Source: Teichococcus aerophilus (GTDB lineage: Bacteria > Pseudomonadota > Alphaproteobacteria > Acetobacterales > Acetobacteraceae). Taken from it: a stretch of DNA of 56,211 nucleotides. The translations under genes and the position numbers were made by a program. Location of the stretch: the NCBI RefSeq assembly GCF_014490485.1, contig NZ_JACTVA010000038.1, forward strand, positions 1 through 56,211, written 5' to 3'. Positions 51,918-56,211 of the stretch are shown here, piece after piece (within the stretch, counting starts at the first letter, position 1; each line of letters starts with the position of its first letter). The notes under the pieces were generated by a model that ran no database searches, was not told the DNA's origin, and worked only from the letters and a program-made list of their open reading frames with translations.

Positions 51918-52895
51918 ATGCCTGACCTGCCGCAGCCGACCATCGGCCTTTCCATCGTCGTGCCGGTCTATCGCGGCGCCGCCACCGTGGGGCAACTCGT
52001 CGAGGCACTCTCCGCCCTGCGGCCCGAAGGCGGGCTGGAAATCGTGCTGGTCAACGACGGCAGCCCGGACAACAGCGCCGAGGTGTGCCGCGCGCTGGCG
52101 CAAACCGCCACCGTGCCGCTGACCTATGTGGAGCACGCCCGCAATTTCGGCGAGCACAACGCGGTCATGTCCGGCCTGCGCCGCGCCCGCGGCCACTACG
52201 TCATCACCATGGACGACGACCTGCAGAACCCGCCCGAGGAAGTGCTGCACCTGTACGACCATGCCCGCAACGGGCAGTGGGACGTCGTCTACACCCGCTA
52301 TGCGGAGAAGAAGCACGAGGGCTGGCGCAACCTCGGCAGCCGCTTCGCCAACTGGGTGGCGGACCAGCTGATGGACAAGCCAAAGGGGCTCTACCTCTCC
52401 TCCTTCCGCTGCATGTCCGCGCTCGTGGTGCGGGAAGTCGCCCGCTACGCCGGCCCCTACCCCTATGTGGACGGGCTGATCATGCAGGTGACACAGCGCA
52501 TCGACAGCATCGAGGTGATGCACCTGGCCCGCGCCGAGGGCCGCAGCAACTACACGATGCGCCGGCTGATCCGGCTGTGGCTGAACCTCGCCACCAACTT
52601 CTCCCTGCTGCCGCTGCGGCTGGCCATGCTGGCGGGCCTCGCCATGGGCAGCCTCGGCGTCATCGGCGCCATCTTCACGATCATCGAGGCACTGACGAAG
52701 GAAACTCCCTCCGGCTGGGCCTCGGTCATGACGGTCACGCTGCTGATCGCCGGCGTGCAGTTCCTCATCCTCGGCGTCATGGGCGAGTATCTCGGCCGCG
52801 CCTTCCTCTCCGCCAACGGCAAGCCGCAAGGCGTGGTGCGAGATGTGGTGCGCTCCACCACCGCGCCGAGCAACCCGGAAGGCCCGCGCGCATGA
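51918..52895 (+). CDS. Polyprenyl-phosphate glycosyltransferase, GT2 family (ArnC/DPM-like)
   Basis: 325 residues. GT-A fold with VNDGS (45-49) and the metal-binding MDDDLQNPPEEV (98-109), the dolichol-phosphate-sugar synthase signature. ARNFGEHNAVMSGL before it is ArnC/GtrB-like. Two C-terminal membrane helices (~228-250, ~265-288) anchor it. It would transfer a sugar from a nucleotide donor to undecaprenyl phosphate on the cytoplasmic face. It overlaps the SMR gene by ATGA. Confidence 0.9.
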   Translation: MPDLPQPTIGLSIVVPVYRGAATVGQLVEALSALRPEGGLEIVLVNDGSPDNSAEVCRALAQTATVPLTYVEHARNFGEHNAVMSGLRRARGHYVITMDDDLQNPPEEVLHLYDHARNGQWDVVYTRYAEKKHEGWRNLGSRFANWVADQLMDKPKGLYLSSFRCMSALVVREVARYAGPYPYVDGLIMQVTQRIDSIEVMHLARAEGRSNYTMRRLIRLWLNLATNFSLLPLRLAMLAGLAMGSLGVIGAIFTIIEALTKETPSGWASVMTVTLLIAGVQFLILGVMGEYLGRAFLSANGKPQGVVRDVVRSTTAPSNPEGPRA

Positions 52896-53227
52896 TGGGC
52901 TCCTGGCTGGTGCTGGCGGCCGCCATCTGCACCTCCATGACCGGGCAGGTTCTTCTGAAGGCCGGCACGCTGGGCGAAGGCAACTTCCTAGTGCAGCTGT
53001 TCCGCTGGCAAACCATCCTGGGCCTCGGCTGCTACGGTGGCGCCGCCCTGCTCTACATCATCGCGCTGCGCAAGATCCCGATGAGCGTGGCCCTGCCCTG
53101 CACCGCCGCGTCCTACGTCGTCATCGCCCTCGTCGGCTACTTCATGTTCGGCGAATCCCTCGGCTCCCAAAAAATCGCCGCGATCGCGCTGATCTCGGTG
53201 GGGGTGGCCCTGCTGGCGACGGCCTAA
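52892..53227 (+). CDS. Small multidrug-resistance-type membrane protein (ArnE/EmrE-like)
   Basis: 111 residues with four membrane helices (SWLVLAAAICTSMTGQVLLK, ILGLGCYGGAALLYIIALRK, MSVALPCTAASYVVIALVGY, IAAIALISVGVALLATA). Size and YIIALRKIPMSVALPC resemble the SMR/ArnE class, which includes flippases of undecaprenyl-phosphate sugars. The EmrE catalytic Glu14 position is not conserved, arguing against drug export. Directly coupled to the GT2 gene, so a flippase role is likely. An element follows 23 bp after the stop. Confidence 0.85.
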   Translation: MMGSWLVLAAAICTSMTGQVLLKAGTLGEGNFLVQLFRWQTILGLGCYGGAALLYIIALRKIPMSVALPCTAASYVVIALVGYFMFGESLGSQKIAAIALISVGVALLATA

Positions 53228-53248
53228 CGCAGAGGTAAAGCAAGGCAA

Positions 53249-53491
53249 GGCCGGGGAAGGAATTCCCCGGACCCCATCTTTTCTTTTTTCGAGTTTTTGG
53301 GCGAGAGCTGTCGAATGGTTGGCTCTGAGACCCGGCTGGGTGCGCCGGAGGTCTAGGACCTCCGGCGACTGCCGGTTCAGCCCGCGTGGCCGATTATTAA
53401 AATCATCAAGCGGCGCCCGCTTTCAGTCCTGAAGCGCTCCGCCAAATTCACAGAAAAGAAAGAAGGGGCCCGGGGAATTCTTTCCCCGGCC
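53249..53491. repeat. Paired-hairpin 3'-end element, copy K (243 bp)
   Basis: Between the convergent SMR and chemoreceptor genes. Hairpins 53251-53270 (loop GGAA) and 53470-53489; central palindrome 53343-53367 with spacer TAG. Core in the - orientation (GGTTCAGCCCGCGTGGCC). Nothing else in this 309-bp gap. Confidence 0.9.
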
Positions 53492-53536
53492 TTCTCCTTC
53501 TCCTATTCCCCTTCCGCTTCCCGACTGGATCGCCCC

Positions 53537-55204
53537 TCAGATCCGGTAGCGGTCCGCGATATCCACCAGTTTGGAGGAGAGCTGCGTCAGGTTGGCGGCG
53601 GCCGTATCCAGCTGGCGGGTGCCGGCGGCGGTCTGCTGGCTGGCCTGGCGGATGTTCTGCAGGGCGCCCATCACCTGTTCGATGCCCAGCTGCTGCTGGT
53701 TGGTGCTGGCGACGATCTGCTGGAAGGTGTGCACGCCTTCCTGGGCCCGGCCGGTGATCTCGGTGATGGCGGCGTGGGTCGTTTCGGTGCGCTCGCGCCC
53801 GGCGGCCACGCGCTTGACCGCTTCTTCCGTCAGCATGACGGAAGAATTGATGCCGCGCTGGATGTCGCCGAGGATCGAGCGCACCTGGCTGGTGGCGTCC
53901 TTCGCCTGGTCCGCCAGCGTCTTCATCTCGGCGGCGACGACGGCGAAGCTGCGGCCCTGCTCGCCGGCGGCGGCGGCCTCGATGGCGGCGTTCAATGCCA
54001 GCAGGTGGCTGCGTTCGGAGATGTCGTTGACGCTGGTGATAATCTCGCCGATCGCCTGCGTCTTCTCGCTGAGCGCGACGATGTTGCCGGCCACCGCTTC
54101 CGCCTGCTCGCGGATGGCGTCCATGGCCTTCACCGTCTCATCCACCGCGCGCAGCCCGGCATTGCTGGTCTGGGCGGTGGCCTGGGCGGTGGCGATCACC
54201 TCCTGCGCCCGCTTGCCGATCTGCACGCCGGAATGGGTGATCTCGTCCACCGTGGCCGCGGTTTCCTGTACGGCGGCCAGCTGTTCCTCGACGCTCGCCG
54301 CTTGTTCCTGGGTGCTGGCGCGGATCTCGGCGGCGGCGGCGTTCAGGTCGTTGGTGGCCTCGCGGCTTTGGGCGGCCAGCTGGCGCAGCCCTTCCACCAT
54401 CGTGTTCAGCGTGGTGCCCAGCCGGCCCAGCTCGTCGTTGCCGGACTTGGCGGGCTCGCCGCTGAGGTCGCCATGGCCGACGCGGCCGACAAATTCCATG
54501 AAGGCGTTGAGCGGATTGACGATGGAGCGGCGGATCAGCAGCGCGATGATCAGCCCGATGAGGACGGCCCCGCCCAGCACCAGGATGACCGAGAGGCGGC
54601 TTTCCAGGTAGGTGGCGCGGCTGCTCTGCTGCCCGGCGGCCATCACGTTGTTCAGCGTCTGCGTCGCCTGCTCGATCAGCTGGGTGAAGTCACCCCGGCT
54701 GGCCAGGATGGCGCCGCCGGCGGCCAGCACGGCGTCGAGGTCATTGGCGCGGATGGCCTGGATCTGTGCCTGGCCTTGCTCCCGCAACTGCCGCAAGGGG
54801 CCGGAGGACTGGCTGACCATCTGCGCGATCTGCTGCCAGCCGGCGGCGCGGTCGCCGCTGGCGGCGGTCGCGGCGTGGCGGTTAGCCAGGGTGACGAGTT
54901 CGGCCAGCAGCAGGTCGGTGCGGTTGGCGGCGCGCTGCCAGGCCTGGAGCGGGTCCGCATCTGCCGCCGGGCGGCCGAGGCCGCGCAGCAGGAAGCGGTT
55001 CACCGACAGGCTGCGCACGTCGTACATGTCGCTCTCCGCATCCCGCAGGCCGGAGATCTGGCGCAGCATGTTGAGGTCCCGCGCCACTATGGTGTCGGTG
55101 GTGGCGGTGACGACGCTGATCTGGTTCAGGCTGTAGACGCCGAGCAGCACCAGCATGGCCACGATGGCGGCGAAGCCGAGAAGAATGCGGTTGGCGATGC
55201 TCAA
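53537..55204 (-). CDS. Methyl-accepting chemotaxis protein
   Basis: 555 residues; TTG start overlapping the CheW stop as TTGA. Membrane helix 1 (~8-26), a ~180-residue periplasmic helical sensor, membrane helix 2 (~206-226), HAMP (RSIVNPLNAFMEFVGRVGHG) and a long signalling coiled coil. The hairpin tip SHLLALNAAIEAAAAGEQGR then SFAVVAAEMKTLADQA is the conserved kinase/CheW contact. The sensor resembles a four-helix bundle with no identifiable ligand pocket. No CheR/CheB-tethering pentapeptide is seen at the C-terminus. Confidence 0.93.
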   Translation of the reverse strand: MSIANRILLGFAAIVAMLVLLGVYSLNQISVVTATTDTIVARDLNMLRQISGLRDAESDMYDVRSLSVNRFLLRGLGRPAADADPLQAWQRAANRTDLLLAELVTLANRHAATAASGDRAAGWQQIAQMVSQSSGPLRQLREQGQAQIQAIRANDLDAVLAAGGAILASRGDFTQLIEQATQTLNNVMAAGQQSSRATYLESRLSVILVLGGAVLIGLIIALLIRRSIVNPLNAFMEFVGRVGHGDLSGEPAKSGNDELGRLGTTLNTMVEGLRQLAAQSREATNDLNAAAAEIRASTQEQAASVEEQLAAVQETAATVDEITHSGVQIGKRAQEVIATAQATAQTSNAGLRAVDETVKAMDAIREQAEAVAGNIVALSEKTQAIGEIITSVNDISERSHLLALNAAIEAAAAGEQGRSFAVVAAEMKTLADQAKDATSQVRSILGDIQRGINSSVMLTEEAVKRVAAGRERTETTHAAITEITGRAQEGVHTFQQIVASTNQQQLGIEQVMGALQNIRQASQQTAAGTRQLDTAAANLTQLSSKLVDIADRYRI

Positions 55205-55779
55205 GGCGTCACGCTCCCGTTGGTGGAGGAAAGAGAAGGGGCCACGGTCGCGGTTGGGGCCAGATAGGGCCGCAGCAGGCGTTCCAGGTCGATGAGGCCG
55301 AGCAGCGCGCCGCTCGGGGCCAGCGCATGGCCGGTGACGGCGCGGTGCGGCGCGGCCTCGGCCGGGGCTTCGGCGGGCAGCGCGTCGATGGCGCCGGTGG
55401 CGCGGTCCACCCGCAGGGCGAAGCGGCGCGGGCCGTGGCGCAGCAGCAGCAGGTGGCCGGTGTGCTGGGATGCCTGCGCGGCGGCACCCAGCGCCAGTGC
55501 CAGGTCCAGCACGATGAACACCTGCCCGTTGCGGCCCAGCAGCCCCAGCATGGCCGGCGGCGCCCCCGGGGTGGGCGTCAGCGGCGTGGCGGGCACCACC
55601 TGGGCAATCGCGGCCAGGGGCAGGCCGTAGGTCTCGTTGCCCAGAACGCAGGCCAGGACGGGGATCGGTGCCGGGCCGGTGGCGGCATCGCTGGCCTGCC
55701 GCATGGCGAGCTGGCGCGTGCGGGCATCCAGGATCCGATCCAGCCGGTGCGGGTCGTGGGCAGGCAGGCTGCGGGGCAT
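55201..55779 (-). CDS. CheW-like chemotaxis coupling protein
   Basis: 192 residues. A ~40-residue N-terminal helix (HDPHRLDRILDARTRQLAMR) precedes a CheW domain: VLACVLGNETYGLPLAAIAQ, then MLGLLGRNGQVFIVLDLALA and GLIDLERLLRP. The N-terminal extension DRILDARTRQLA is typical of CheW variants found beside CheR-TPR genes. It couples the receptor to CheA; no cheA is in the window. The stop overlaps the receptor start. Confidence 0.86.
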   Translation of the reverse strand: MPRSLPAHDPHRLDRILDARTRQLAMRQASDAATGPAPIPVLACVLGNETYGLPLAAIAQVVPATPLTPTPGAPPAMLGLLGRNGQVFIVLDLALALGAAAQASQHTGHLLLLRHGPRRFALRVDRATGAIDALPAEAPAEAAPHRAVTGHALAPSGALLGLIDLERLLRPYLAPTATVAPSLSSTNGSVTP

Positions 55780-55783
55780 GGGG

Positions 55784-56211
55784 TCAGCGCAGCTCCAGTT
55801 GCAGGCGGGCGGCCTCGCGCAGTTCGCCGGCGGTCATGCCGTCTCCTTCCTCCAGCGCCGCGTGGTCCGGCAGCGCGTGGACGATGCGCGCCGCCGCAGC
55901 GATGGCCTTGCGGCCGGGCATACGGCGCCCTTCCCGCAACAGCAGCAGGCCGAGCTGGTAGTGTGCCATGGCGAAGTCATCCCGCAAGGCGATGGTGCGG
56001 CGGAAAGCGCGCTCCGCCTCCGCCGCCTGCCCCTGCGCGTGGGCAAGCACGGCGTCGTAGAAGTTCAACAGCGCATTGGCCGGCTCCCGCGCCAGGGCCT
56101 CCCGGCAGGCCAGGCGGGCGCCCACGAGGTCGCCCAGGTCGGCCCGGCGGCGCACCGCTTCCAGCAGGCTGCCGTCGGCGGGCAGCGGGGCCTGTGGCGG
56201 CGGCGCGGCCG
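55784..56211 (-). CDS. TPR-containing chemotaxis protein, C-terminal part (CheR-TPR-like)
   Basis: Open to the right edge; only the last ~142 codons are visible. A Pro/Ala linker (AAPPPQAPLPADGS) is followed by two or three TPR units (DLGDLVGARLACREALAREP, LNFYDAVLAHAQGQAAEAER, AMAHYQLGLLLLREGR). CheR methyltransferases with such tails lie next to CheW and MCP genes, as here, so that is the likely identity, but the catalytic domain is outside the window. The stop is 4 bp from the CheW start. Confidence 0.65.
   Translation of the reverse strand, partial: AAPPPQAPLPADGSLLEAVRRRADLGDLVGARLACREALAREPANALLNFYDAVLAHAQGQAAEAERAFRRTIALRDDFAMAHYQLGLLLLREGRRMPGRKAIAAAARIVHALPDHAALEEGDGMTAGELREAARLQLELR

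Overview
This window looks like a chromosomal segment of a high-GC alphaproteobacterium, most likely an Acetobacteraceae/Roseomonas-type organism. That placement is an inference from the very high GC, an aa3 oxidase operon with alphaproteobacterial assembly genes (CtaB, a tiny CoxF-like protein, Cox11, SURF1), a Rhodobacter-type PmtA, an alphaproteobacterial LptD/SurA/RsmA block and a TPR-tailed CheR-like protein. I saw no tRNA, rRNA, CRISPR array, transposase or prophage gene. Almost every real gene is an ordinary chromosomal gene; the unusual content is in the non-coding DNA.

Layout. 1-3.3 kb: truncated secreted protein, zeta-class GST, Lrp/AsnC regulator, M32 carboxypeptidase. 3.4-10 kb: cytochrome c oxidase operon on the minus strand, read ctaC-ctaD-ctaB-coxF-ctaG-ctaE-SURF1. 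10.3-14.9 kb: pmtA-arsR pair, EamA transporter, SIMPL protein, LysR regulator. 15.4-20.7 kb: SCO1/SenC, small conserved protein, 1-Cys peroxiredoxin coupled to cysteine synthase, ThDP enzyme. 20.7-21.45 kb: a gene-free stretch full of inverted repeats. 21.4-24.1 kb: YciI, GNAT, MarR plus MFS efflux with a clear operator. 24.4-30.5 kb: hybrid histidine kinase, methylcitrate synthase, L-threonate dehydrogenase-like enzyme, BASS-type transporter. 30.9-42.5 kb: the LPS-transport/outer-membrane block (rsmA, surA, lptD, lptG, lptF), interrupted by a two-component system and a divergent porin whose leader carries an array of 24-bp hairpin repeats. 42.9-49.4 kb: AfuABC-like ABC importer and two DMT permeases. 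49.4-53.2 kb: an Arn-like polyprenyl-phosphate-sugar cassette. 53.5-56.2 kb: chemoreceptor, CheW, end of a CheR/TPR-like gene.

The strongest unexplained signal is a family of about 238-bp intergenic elements. Each end is an outward-facing copy of an 8-10 bp GC-rich hairpin with an AATT-containing stem, followed inward by ACCCC and a T-rich run; the middle carries a 23-27 bp palindrome. Five copies are 238-239 bp long. All copies lie next to a gene 3' end: five of six convergent junctions carry one and none of six divergent junctions does. Stem changes at the terminal hairpins are compensated. Together this suggests a bidirectional terminator or 3'-end RNA element rather than random repeats.

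Other features worth attention are the structured 20.7-21.2 kb non-coding locus with two matching TTGCGA-N5-TCGCA operators, the hairpin array before the porin, and the missing pdxA together with the inserted module in the lpt block.
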